The position numbers were made by a program, and so were the translations under genes. A stretch of 64,000 nt of DNA from Asterella californica (lineage: Eukaryota > Streptophyta > Marchantiopsida > Marchantiales > Aytoniaceae). The stretch covers positions 14,788,001-14,852,000 of the forward strand of contig JAYKYS010000004.1 in NCBI GenBank assembly GCA_036924285.1, in the 5' to 3' direction. This document shows positions 11,870 through 20,671 of this stretch, in pieces. How positions within the stretch are numbered: the stretch's first letter is position 1; each line of letters begins with the position of its first letter. The notes under the pieces were generated by a model, which was not told the DNA's origin, did not search any database, and worked only from the letters and a program-made list of their open reading frames with translations.

Positions 11870-13256
11870 ATGGATCGCAAGAGCGCTATTGCTGCTACTT
11901 CTGCGGCTGCTGCATCTACGTCTACTGCAGCACCTTCTGTAGCACCAGCGGCTACAGCAACATCTATATCTAGTCTGGACACGGCTGAGATCTTGAAGAC
12001 GCTTGCGGCCCTTCTCCAACAACATCTTATCGTTGGAGGGGGTGAGTTAAAATCCACCAAGGCTTTGCAAGCGATAGTGAATAGGTGTGGAAGGTTTGAA
12101 GGTAGAGATATTTCTAGATATCTATGTGAGTATAGAGGAGAGATGGAGCTGGTTAGGGTTACTGATGTTGAGATGATAGCAAGTTTTGAGTTAGCTGTCA
12201 TTCCTGAGTTGCGGGACCAAGTTAGGGATGTACAGAGAAGAAATCTTGGAATCTGGATGAGTTTTGAGGAGGTTTCGAGAGGAGTTTCTTGAGGAGGATT
12301 CAGAGAGAGTTACTAGAAGGACATTTCTAGACTGGGTTGAGCAGCAACCTGGTCGTATGATGAGCCTGAGTGAGTTGCTGAGATAGTTTGATCGGAGATA
12401 CCGGCAACTTTCAACTCTAGAGCGAATAACCTTAGATGCTAGGAGAACAGAGCTTTTCCTGCAAGCTACTGATGATGCTACGGCAGATCGGTTGTGTTTT
12501 GTGTTGACCGATCGATCTACTGAGAGAGGTGTTACTATGAATTGGGGGAGAGTTGAGGATGCTGTGGCTGTACTGACAAGACAGAGGAGGGGAAGAGTGG
12601 CTGTGGGAGGACGTCCTCTTGCAGAAGTGGTCACTCCACTTTATGCTGCTCCTCAAGTACAACAGCCTTTGGCCCCTGCTCCCAGACCTGTTGTCCCAGC
12701 TACAGTTCCTTTGATGCTAGTTGTGCCAGCTCCGGCACAAAAGGTACCTGTTTAGAGACCTACGGAGAACCATGGTCAACAGAACCAGATTGAAGACCTG
12801 ATTCGGCAGATGCGAGAGCTGAAGGTAGAGTTAACTGGATTGCAGAGAGAGCAGCCACCGGTGCCTGCTGCTGCACGTCCAAGAGGAGCTCCTGTTCGTA
12901 GATGTATCTGGTGTGACAGTCCTGATCATTTCCGAGGAGACTGTCAAGAGCTCACAGCTGCTTTGCGAGATGGTGTGGTTCGCTATCAAAACGGTAGGCT
13001 GCACCTTTCTTCTACTGGAGAGCCATTGAGCACGCAGTTTGGGCGAGGAGGCATGAGGACTCTACCTCAAATTGCTGCGGCTGCAACAGCAACTACGTTA
13101 ATGACACCGCTGGTAAATTCTGATGTATATGTTGGGCATATTGAGGTCTCTTCTAGTCCTACATTGCTAGATAGGACTGCTGAGAAGAGTGTGGCTCCAG
13201 TTCCTTCTGAGATACTGAAGAGAGGAGCCGAGTCTATTCGTAAGGTCACAGGATAG
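11870..13256 (+). pseudogene. C1 gag
   Basis: The ATG at 11870 opens a frame rich in Ala, Ser and Thr, followed by the capsid-like segment also seen in C2 and C3. A frameshift near 12285 and stops near 12385 and 12755 break it. A CCHC zinc knuckle (C-I-W-C, then D-H, then G-D-C) lies at about 12903-12944 and is conserved in C2 and C3. Gag would package RNA in cytoplasmic virus-like particles. The start is chosen because it is the first ATG after the LTR and is positioned as in C2 and C3. Confidence 0.75.
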
Positions 13257-13331
13257 GGAGATCCTGTAGATGCTGCTTCTATCAGAGCATTCTTGGATGT
13301 AGATAGACACGTTCACTGACAGGATGCTTCT

Positions 13332-14041
13332 GTGGAGGAAAAGAGACGACGAGAGGTTTTTGAACTTGATACTGGAGTTCCTAAGGAGACTGGAGCTAGA
13401 CGGAGAGTCACAAGGAGACGAGCGGCTCTTCCTGAGGACATCCCGTCTACTTCTGCAGCTCCTCCACCTGCACCAGGTCCTATGGAGTTTCACGAACTGA
13501 TCATCGACATCATCAAGCGCAAGAGACAGGTGATGTCCGAGCAGGTAGAAAGCCAAATGATAGATGTGGTAGGAGCTTCTGTGAATGATGCAGAGTTTGG
13601 AAAGGTGCCTGAGAAAGCTGATGACCAGGGCTACCAGCAAGAAGCGTTGGTTGCTGGTACCAACACTATTGAGTTCGATGATGAGGAAGCTGGCGAGGAG
13701 AGTCCAGCTACTGATAGTGATTTCAGAAGGAGACATTGGGCTCGTGCTACAATTGCTACAGGAGTTCGTCTTGGAAGTTTGACTGAACCTGTTGTTGCGT
13801 TAGTTGATCACGGATCTAAGATCAACATCATGTCACGGGAGGTGTACGAGAGAGGTCAGTGGTCTATCGAGCTGATGGTTGGGTGCTACGTGCTACAAAC
13901 AACCAGAAAGGTGAGCTATACGGCGCTTGTCCTAACGTGAAGGTGAAGATAGGTGATGTGGATGTAGATCAGCACTTCTTTGTGCAATCTTCTGCTTCAT
14001 ATCCTGTGATTCTTGGCCAGCCTTATATCACTGCAGTTTGA
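13332..14041 (+). pseudogene. C1 linker and retropepsin-like protease
   Basis: An acidic, Lys/Arg-rich linker with an I-D-I-I-K-R-K-R block (about 13500-13530) is followed by the protease. Its active site reads A-L-V-D-H-G-S at about 13797-13815, with His where retropepsins usually have Ser or Thr. A flap and dimer-interface-like segment ends in I-L-G-Q-P-Y-I near 14010-14035. One frameshift falls near 13880. The Asp-His-Gly triad is shared with C2 and C3. Confidence 0.7.
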
Positions 14042-14247
14042 ATGGAGACCAAGGTAATGGATGACGGATCTCATTACGCTAGGATCCGTAGTCCAGATGA
14101 TAGGCGTTCTATGTAGTTTCTGACCGTTCGTACGAACCACGAACGAAACTGGTAGACTTTGAGAGATTCTCCTATCTGTAAAGGGAAGGGTTTTCAGAAA
14201 CCACTCTCGTAGGACGAGATAGCGAGAGTGATGGATCTACTGCTACT

Positions 14248-15647
14248 ATGATCTCGCTTGAGCAGCCTGAGGGATCACAGGAGGTTGATGGAAAGGCTGC
14301 TCAAGATTCAGAAAGTAGTTGCACTGTACATAGTCGGAAATCTGGTTTGATGGCTTTCAGTTTTGATGATTGGAGTGAGTTCACGCGGATAGAGAATTTG
14401 ACTGAGAAAAGTAGAAGGCAGATGGAGAGGTGTGCAGCAAATCTGCGTTGTACATGAGTTCTGAAGGAAGATGAGATGATTTCTGATGTTTATGCGGAGT
14501 TTGTAAGTGTACAGTCTTTTGTTCGTTGGCTAGATGATGTAGATAGGTTGATGAAACAGATGGGAGGTAGGGTGGTGATCCCCATCCATTCTCGTGAAGT
14601 CTATGAAGAGATTATCTCGTACTTGCGGTATCGTCCTCATCCGAGACTAGAGAATGGATGGAAGGATGCAGTCTGTTGGTGTGGCTCTCATCAGGAAGCA
14701 GAAGTACACGCCAAGTATAAAGCTGTAGCGAGAAAGGTGAGACATGTGGCGACCCAATTATCTGTTGATTCTCAGCAGCAGATGGAGTTAGCGGCTGCTG
14801 AACTTGTGCTTAGAGATCCTACACAGGTAGGGCACAAGTTTACTCAAGAGACACTCGAGCAACTCCAGATAGGAGGGGGTGGCTTCTTGACTGAAGAGGA
14901 GAAACGAGCTTTTGAACATATGATAGTTAGCCATGGTAAGGCATTTTCTTTCTCAGCTGAGGAGATTGGTTGTGTGGATCCTAGTGTGATAGCTCCGATG
15001 GTTATCTTCACTGTTCCTCACGTACCTTGGGACTTGAAGCCGATTCCAGTCCCTCGTGCCTTGCTACCGAAGGTGATTGAGTTACTGAAGGAGAGGATGT
15101 AGATGAGTATTCTTGAACCATCTATGGCTCCGTACTCTAGCCGATGGTTCACAGTACCTAAGAAGACAGGAGCTCTACGCTTCATCCAAGATTTGCAGCC
15201 TACCAACAACATCACGGTTCGAAACGTGATGTTGTTGCTGATGCAAGACCTGTGGTTGATGAAGTAGTTGAGGCGTTTGCTGGAAGGTCAATCTATTCTA
15301 TTGGAGATCTGTTTTCAGGTTATGATCAGTTTCAGCTTGCTTTGGAGAGTAGAGACTTGACTACCATGCGTACACCTTTGTAATTGATGCGGATGTGTAC
15401 TCTTTCTTAGGGTGCGACAAACTCAGTAGCCCATATGCAGAATGTGATGCATAAGGTGTTACGAGAGTTTGTACCTGAGGTCACTATTCCGTTTCTGGAT
15501 GATATTCCTATGAAAGGCTGTCCGGTAGAAGACAAAGACGAAGCTGTGACTTCTGATGGATGCAGAAAGTTCGTTGCAGACCACATCCGGGATGTGGAGA
15601 AGATTCTGATGCGTTTGGAGGAGGTACACCTCACTCTATCAGGTACC
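14248..15647 (+). pseudogene. C1 pol, N-terminal half (RT)
   Basis: Frames at 14248-14457, 14476-15102 and 15435-15647 match C3 pol. They contain the N-terminal extension, the block before RT with V-P-H-V-P-W, the R-W-F-T-V-P-K fingers segment (about 15140) and the palm active site read as F-L-D-D at about 15490-15505. Several stops and small indels interrupt it. The protein stops after L-S-G-T-K at 15647, where the B element is inserted. It resumes at 25549 in the correct frame. Confidence 0.8.
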
Positions 15648-15651
15648 AAAT
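15648..15651. repeat. Target-site duplication of B (left)
   Basis: AAAT here is repeated at 25545-25548. Removing one copy together with B restores the C1 reading frame exactly (L-S-G-T-K-S-R-F, as in the C3 homologue). Confidence 0.85.
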
Positions 15652-16043
15652 TGTCGTGCGCATACACATCGCTACACAACATACATCGCTGTCAGAGGTA
15701 CACCACACATACACATAACACATGGACGATGTCATACACATACACAAGTGTACCACAATACAGAGATTACTATCTCCAACACCACAACAAGGATTACTCA
15801 CAAACGGTCAAGCCAAACCCACTCTAAACGCGAAGAGAATCCGGGTTACACTCAACTAGACTATCCACCATAGCCTGGAGCTTGAAGGCTCAACTCAAAG
15901 AACTAAGGCCTCCAAGCCCTACCTGCGAAGTTTACCCCTAGTGGACTCTCCTCCCAACTCGCCCTAACGGCACTAACGGCCTTACCGGGATGCGCCACTT
16001 CGCACTCGGTCAACCTAGCCGAGGTGTCCAAACTGACGTGACA
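15652..16043 (-). repeat. B 3' LTR, shortened and chimeric
   Basis: On the minus strand it starts TGTCACGTCAG at 16043 and matches the first 282 bp of the 5' LTR (25544-25263). At 15762 it stops matching. It ends instead in a 109-bp block (15760-15652) that duplicates the sequence immediately internal to the LTR (16154-16046). The end still reads CGACA next to the target-site duplication. Confidence 0.8.
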
Positions 16044-16045
16044 GC

Positions 16046-16154
16046 TGTCGTGCGCATACACATCGCTACACAACATACATCGCTGTTAGAGGTACACCAC
16101 ACATACACATAACACATGGACGATGTCATACACATACACAAGTGTACCACAATC
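16046..16154 (-). repeat. 109-bp direct repeat, internal copy
   Basis: It is nearly identical to 15652-15760 (one difference noticed near 16087). It is a CA/GT-rich block located just before the start of the 3' LTR in element orientation. Confidence 0.8.
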
Positions 16155-16324
16155 GCCCCCCTAACTGGCGGTTAGGTCCCTCTAACTCCAGATAGCTCCA
16201 TATCCCAACTACGTGATACACACCTTCATGGGTGCAAGGATCAGGAGGCCGGGTGCTACATTGCCCCATCGTTAGTCGCCTGTCTGCAATCCATACCACG
16301 CAAAGATCTAATCGACTATCTCCG
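16155..16324 (-). other. B 3' untranslated stretch
   Basis: This is sequence between the PHD-finger stop codon and the 109-bp repeat. I see no frame and no clear polypurine tract. Confidence 0.4.
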
Positions 16325-16651
16325 CTATATACATCGAGGACAAACCCACCGTCCAGTAGGAACTACACTGAGAGGTGGAGTCAAACATGACATGTGCCAA
16401 CCTCTCGAACAACCATCACACACCAACATACGGGCTGCTCCACCAGCAGACCCACACAACATACACCTCAAGCCCGCGCGTACAACTGCTAAGCTTGGGT
16501 CAACGGTACCATCAATGTTGGGAAGATGACATGGCGCGCAATTACACACATGGTCCTTCCACACAACACCATCACGGCCCTCTAACATGAGTACTCCAGA
16601 AGGTAACACCTCACGCACTCGTAAAATAGTGTGCCCTGCGGTCACGTCCAA
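16325..16651 (-). CDS. PHD finger at the end of B pol
   Basis: This frame continues pol after a single in-frame TAG (16667-16669) and five codons. The first part (residues 1-50) looks like an integrase C-terminal tail ending C-A-P-C-H-L-P. Residues 63-107 form a textbook C4HC3 PHD finger, with ligands Cys63, Cys66, Cys78, Cys81, His86, Cys89, Cys104 and Cys107 and the typical W-H, P-P-L and G-R-W-V-C-P pattern. PHD fingers of this type bind histone H3 tails. In this position it replaces the chromodomain of chromoviruses and could steer integration (inference). It is reached only if the TAG is read through, unless it is expressed separately. It ends at the stop beginning at 16325. Confidence 0.85.
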   Translation of the reverse strand: MDVTAGHTILRVREVLPSGVLMLEGRDGVVWKDHVCNCAPCHLPNIDGTVDPSLAVVRAGLRCMLCGSAGGAARMLVCDGCSRGWHMSCLTPPLSVVPTGRWVCPRCI

Positions 16652-16666
16652 CGTCGTCGGTGCAGT

Positions 16667-19420
16667 CTACTGTAGATAGATATAATCGCCAGGATGAAAC
16701 CTGCGAATCGACGGCCGATAACCTCCTCCTCGGATAGTCGCATACCGCAACGTGTCTCTATGCTGGGCAATCGCTAGGTTCTCAAAAGCCATAGGCATAA
16801 CTCTCCGAAATGTCTCTGCTCGTTGAGAACATGCTCTCACCCACATATCCGGGTCATCAAGGTCCAGCACCTCAGCAGAATCACGACGAATGGCCGAAGG
16901 TAGATCTAGATCTCGGCCATACAATAAGAAATACGGTGAGAAGGAAGCCAAAGACGCTTGTCGACTGAAACGGTAGCCCATAGCCAACCATGGTAACTGC
17001 ACATCCCAGTCTCCCAAGTGGCCCCTCTGCAAGCCATACTTGCGCAATCCTCTCTTCACCGTCTGAACTACCCTCTCCGCCAAACCATCCGCCTCAGGAT
17101 GATCTCGAGATGTAGTCCGATGATCAATCAGCGCCTGATTACACAAGGCCTGAAACTCACCAAGGAACTCTGTACCTTGGTCTGTCAGCACTTCAGCTGG
17201 TGCTCCAAAACGACTCAGCACTCGATCTAAAAACGCATACGCTGTCCCTTCACTCGCCTTGTCTGATAATGCCACCAACTCAATCCACTTGGAGAAGTGC
17301 TCCACCATCACCAACACATACCGGTGGTGACGTACGGTCAACGGTAAGGGTCCCGCAAAATCCAAACTCCAACGGTAACCCAACCCCATAATCGGTAAGG
17401 GGTGTAACTGTGGAGTAGGAGCATTAAACGATGCTCGTACTCGATCACAAACCACACATCGTGCGACAAACTGTTGCACATCGATGTGCATACCACGCCA
17501 CCAATACTGTCCTTGGAGTAAGCTATGTGTACGCTTCACTCCAAAATGTCCCAACTCCTCATGGGCATGTCGTACTAACTGTGCCCTCTGGGATGGATGT
17601 GGCACTATCTGTACCCTTCCATCACCCCACACTCGAAGTACATGTCGTCCTTCTCGTCGAAATCTCTTCGCTCGTTGAAGGACACGATCTCGCTCCTTGG
17701 CACTTACTGTGCCTACTACCACACCAATACGTAGATACTCCATCACGGTCACATCATCATGGATATCTCGCTGGTCTGGAACACCATCTCCACCCTCAGG
17801 ATCTGGAGACTCGTCATCTACTCTCTGACCAGAGAAAGATACGACTTGGCCCTCCATACTAGAGTTCATGGCCAACACACAAAGAAAGACAGATGCATGC
17901 CACCCTGGCACTATCTCCTCATCAACCTCGTCATGCCATCGAGCCCTAGTCTGATCCTGCTGACTCGTGCACGGGTTGCGACTCAACCCATCGGCATCTA
18001 GGTTTGCAACTCCAGGTCTATGTACTACCTGGAAGTCATACTCCTGTAAGATCAGAGCCCATCGTGCAAGCTTCCCTGTAAGCTTGTCGGACTCCATCAA
18101 CCACTTGAGCGGCTGGTGATCAGTGATGAGAGTAAAGGGGTTCCCAAACAGATAACATCGAAAGTGTGCAACAACCCACACTGCCGCCAAACACTCTCCC
18201 TCATACGAACTATACCTCGCCTCCGCTGAATTATTGGAGCGACTGGCATACGCCACCACGAACTCCTTTATCTCATCATCATGCTGAGTCAGCACTGCTC
18301 CAAGTCCCAACATACTCCAATCGGTGTGCAGTTGGAAAGGACGCCCCCTAACGGGTCTCCTCAAGATAGGAGCAGATGTCAACCTATCCTTGAGCTCTAC
18401 AAAAGCTCGCTCCTGCTCATCTCCCCACTGCCACTCCTGGTCCACCTTCATCAGCTTGGTCAACGGCTTCACAATTGCACTAAACCCTTTCACGTATCGA
18501 CGATAGAAGTTCGCCAAACCAACAAATGCTCGAACTCGACTCACATCTGTGGGGCGCGGAATACGTGCAATAGTCTCAACCTTCGTCTGTTGAACACCCA
18601 ATCCACCTGGATAGATGGTGTGGCCCAGATACTCTACCAACTCCTGGAAGAACTTACACTTCCCAGGGTGTAACTTCAACCCATGAGCTCTCAACCGCTC
18701 AAACACATCCCGTAAGTGTCTCTCGTGCTCCTCCACTGTAGCACTATAGACTAAGATGTCGTCAATATAACATCTGACAAAATCCAATCCTGCTAGGATT
18801 CTGTCCATCACCCTTTGGAACTCAGCAGGGGCGTTCTTCAACCCAAATGGTAAGAACCGCCACTGATACAAACAATCCTTGCCGTGAGAGTCAATTTCCC
18901 AGAATGCTGTCTTGGACTTATCTTCTTCTCTCACTGGCAACTGATGATACCCTGCTCGAAGATCCAAAGTACTGAAGACCTTCACATGCCCCACTGCATC
19001 AAAGATCTCCTCAGGTGTCGGCATGACATACTTATCGGACTTCGTCTGCCGATTGATAAGACGATAGTCCCCACACATCCGTCTATCTGTGTAGTTGCCA
19101 TACATATCCTTCTTGGCTGGCATAATTGTGGCAGATGCATACTCTCCATGCGACATCTCCACCAACCCAGCCTCCAACAAGTCTTGAGTCCGACTCTGGA
19201 TCAAGGCTTTCTCCATGTCACTGTACCTGTAAGGACGTCGAAAGATTGGCGTGTCATTAGCCAAGTCGATCCGTATACCATGTCCCTTGAAGGTACCCAA
19301 ATCCTTCATACTGAAGGCAAAACAATTCCTGTAGCTCTTCAGGAATCTTTGGACTCTTCGTCTCTCCTCTCCTATAAGCTTGGGTCCGATCTCCAGCTCC
19401 CAAGTATCCTCTGTCACCAT
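16667..19420 (-). CDS. pol: B pol: reverse transcriptase, RNase H, integrase
   Basis: This is an open frame of 917 residues. Residues 1-50 are the N-terminal extension. RT fingers and palm follow, with R-M-C-G-D-Y-R near 114-120, L-P-F-G-L-K-N-A-P near 190-198 and the catalytic Y-I-D-D near 218. RNase H has H-T-D-W-S and the Y-E-G-E-C block, and ends near D-A-D-G-L-S-R. Integrase has an H-H-C-C zinc region (H-E-E-L-G-H-F-G, then C-V-V-C), then D (S-L-D-F-A-G), D (L-T-D-Q-G-T-E-F) and E (E-A-D-G-L-A-E-R). All catalytic residues are present. It lies in frame with the upstream methyltransferase, separated by TAG (19451-19453) and ten codons, so it was probably made as a fusion by readthrough. 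The first ATG is at 19420, but a separate start is not proven. Confidence 0.92.
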   Translation of the reverse strand: MVTEDTWELEIGPKLIGEERRRVQRFLKSYRNCFAFSMKDLGTFKGHGIRIDLANDTPIFRRPYRYSDMEKALIQSRTQDLLEAGLVEMSHGEYASATIMPAKKDMYGNYTDRRMCGDYRLINRQTKSDKYVMPTPEEIFDAVGHVKVFSTLDLRAGYHQLPVREEDKSKTAFWEIDSHGKDCLYQWRFLPFGLKNAPAEFQRVMDRILAGLDFVRCYIDDILVYSATVEEHERHLRDVFERLRAHGLKLHPGKCKFFQELVEYLGHTIYPGGLGVQQTKVETIARIPRPTDVSRVRAFVGLANFYRRYVKGFSAIVKPLTKLMKVDQEWQWGDEQERAFVELKDRLTSAPILRRPVRGRPFQLHTDWSMLGLGAVLTQHDDEIKEFVVAYASRSNNSAEARYSSYEGECLAAVWVVAHFRCYLFGNPFTLITDHQPLKWLMESDKLTGKLARWALILQEYDFQVVHRPGVANLDADGLSRNPCTSQQDQTRARWHDEVDEEIVPGWHASVFLCVLAMNSSMEGQVVSFSGQRVDDESPDPEGGDGVPDQRDIHDDVTVMEYLRIGVVVGTVSAKERDRVLQRAKRFRREGRHVLRVWGDGRVQIVPHPSQRAQLVRHAHEELGHFGVKRTHSLLQGQYWWRGMHIDVQQFVARCVVCDRVRASFNAPTPQLHPLPIMGLGYRWSLDFAGPLPLTVRHHRYVLVMVEHFSKWIELVALSDKASEGTAYAFLDRVLSRFGAPAEVLTDQGTEFLGEFQALCNQALIDHRTTSRDHPEADGLAERVVQTVKRGLRKYGLQRGHLGDWDVQLPWLAMGYRFSRQASLASFSPYFLLYGRDLDLPSAIRRDSAEVLDLDDPDMWVRACSQRAETFRRVMPMAFENLAIAQHRDTLRYATIRGGGYRPSIRRFHPGDYIYLQ

Positions 19421-19450
19421 GCTAGAGGTAGAAGACGAAGTCGTTGACTG

Positions 19451-20671
19451 CTATCTTGCAGCCTCTGGAGCAGTTTCCTTCTGCTCACCACCAACAACCT
19501 CCACCGCTACTGTGTGTAAAACTTCTGCAGTTCTAGCTGCAAACTCCACACTCTCTCCTATGACATCCCATGATGTCCAAGGATGACGAACTCCACGTGC
19601 CTCGCCCCCAGCCTTTGTCTCCACCGACCCGGTAGGCAAAGAGCTCAAGAGTGCTCGAGCAGTAACACCCGTTGATCGCATCCGACGCTGCTCAGCCAAT
19701 CCAAGGCTAACAATCCATGTCAAGCAATTCAAGTCCATTGCTTGACCCAATACTTGACGACGTGAAGCCTCCGACACCGAAGCTACTGCCGTCGTATCCG
19801 TAGTGAAACCCATCGCTCGCTCTCTCTCATCAGCATTGGGCTCCACCAACTGCCGTAATTGAGCATCCCACACAAGCCCAGGTCCTCCATCTCTGTAAGC
19901 ATATGACGCTGGAAAGCTTACCAAAGTGGGTAATGCTACCATGGGCCGTCCCACTAGGTTCACCACTGCCATGGGTGACCTATCGACGACTCTCACTACT
20001 TGAGATCGTCGTCCTGCATCCAAGATGCTATCAACCGTGAGGTGCGCTGGTCGTCTCACTCCATCGTGTGCGCGCTTAAGCACCTCTCTCGGTAACAAGT
20101 TCGTCCACCACAACCGTGGACGATGTGCACGAGATCCCACTCTCGCTGCATCCAACAACACTGCTGGTCCAACCCAAGACCGCACTTGGTGCACACTCGC
20201 CATCATCTGTGTACGAGCATCATCCAACAAAGGAACGTTCTCCAAGATGTACGCTGGAGAATCCACCTGATGCATCTGGAGATGTCGTAGGATCCGTAAC
20301 ATCTCCCAAAACATCCTAGATCGCGGGTCATGTAAACCCTGACCTCTCCCTGCACGCGTGTGACCTTGACATGGCCATCCGGCTATCACCAAGTGAATGG
20401 TGCCCACAAACGTGAGATCCTGCGCCCCCAGCAGCGAAATATCCGACGGTAATGCTTGCTGGTATCCTCTAACAGCTGATATGGGCAACAACTCAGGATA
20501 TCTCTGCACCAAACGTGCCACGTGTCGCAATGAGATGCGTCTCGCAATCTCATCTCTCTCCACATACAAGTATCGCTGTACTTGTATACCTGCCTGCAAT
20601 ACCGCAGCCAAACCTGTGCTGATCCTCCAAACAGCTCCAACACACATACACCTTCCTCTGGATACTGCCAC
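19451..20671 (-). CDS. Cytosine-5 DNA methyltransferase domain of B
   Basis: This frame holds almost the whole catalytic domain. Motif I continues as I/S-T-G-L-A near residues 17-22, and the S-adenosylmethionine-side acid block Y-V-E-R-D spans 36-40. Motif IV is G-W-P-C-Q-G, with the catalytic Cys at residue 101 (about 20371). Motif VI is L-E-N-V at 143-146 (about 20240). Motif VIII is R-A-H-R-P-R-L-W-W near 181-189, motif IX is R-E-R-A-M-G-F at 283-289, and motif X is V-L-G-Q-A-M-D at 307-313. The order is canonical, unlike plant DRM enzymes, and the spacing and the H-R-x-R-x-x-W block recall DNMT3. The start of motif I (V-L-E-L-F-G-G) lies in the upstream frame at 20652-20623; a one-base deletion near 20625 separates the two. 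Copies A and E lack this frameshift. It would transfer methyl groups to cytosine; its target is unknown. Confidence 0.88.
   Translation of the reverse strand: MAVSRGRCMCVGAVWRISTGLAAVLQAGIQVQRYLYVERDEIARRISLRHVARLVQRYPELLPISAVRGYQQALPSDISLLGAQDLTFVGTIHLVIAGWPCQGHTRAGRGQGLHDPRSRMFWEMLRILRHLQMHQVDSPAYILENVPLLDDARTQMMASVHQVRSWVGPAVLLDAARVGSRAHRPRLWWTNLLPREVLKRAHDGVRRPAHLTVDSILDAGRRSQVVRVVDRSPMAVVNLVGRPMVALPTLVSFPASYAYRDGGPGLVWDAQLRQLVEPNADERERAMGFTTDTTAVASVSEASRRQVLGQAMDLNCLTWIVSLGLAEQRRMRSTGVTARALLSSLPTGSVETKAGGEARGVRHPWTSWDVIGESVEFAARTAEVLHTVAVEVVGGEQKETAPEAAR

Noticed and set aside
15655..15827. The C1 RT frame continuing past 15647
   Set aside because: Codons after L-S-G-T-K come from the B 3' LTR. 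The real continuation is at 25549.
15652..16154. Repeated CA-rich blocks resembling a spaced array (CRISPR-like)
   Set aside because: There are only two copies of a 109-bp block flanking an LTR piece, in a eukaryotic retrotransposon. There are no short regular repeats with unique spacers.
16652..16669. A non-standard genetic code in which TAG (and TAA) means Gln, as in some green algae
   Set aside because: Other frames end plausibly in TAG, TAA and TGA, and TGA and TAA stops in gag correspond to sense codons in sister copies. Decay or readthrough explains the pattern without a code change, though only the host's genes could exclude it.
19451..20671. The methyltransferase as a host gene fragment in which a transposon landed
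   Set aside because: It is continuous in frame with protease upstream and RT downstream, and three independent copies of the family have it at the same position.
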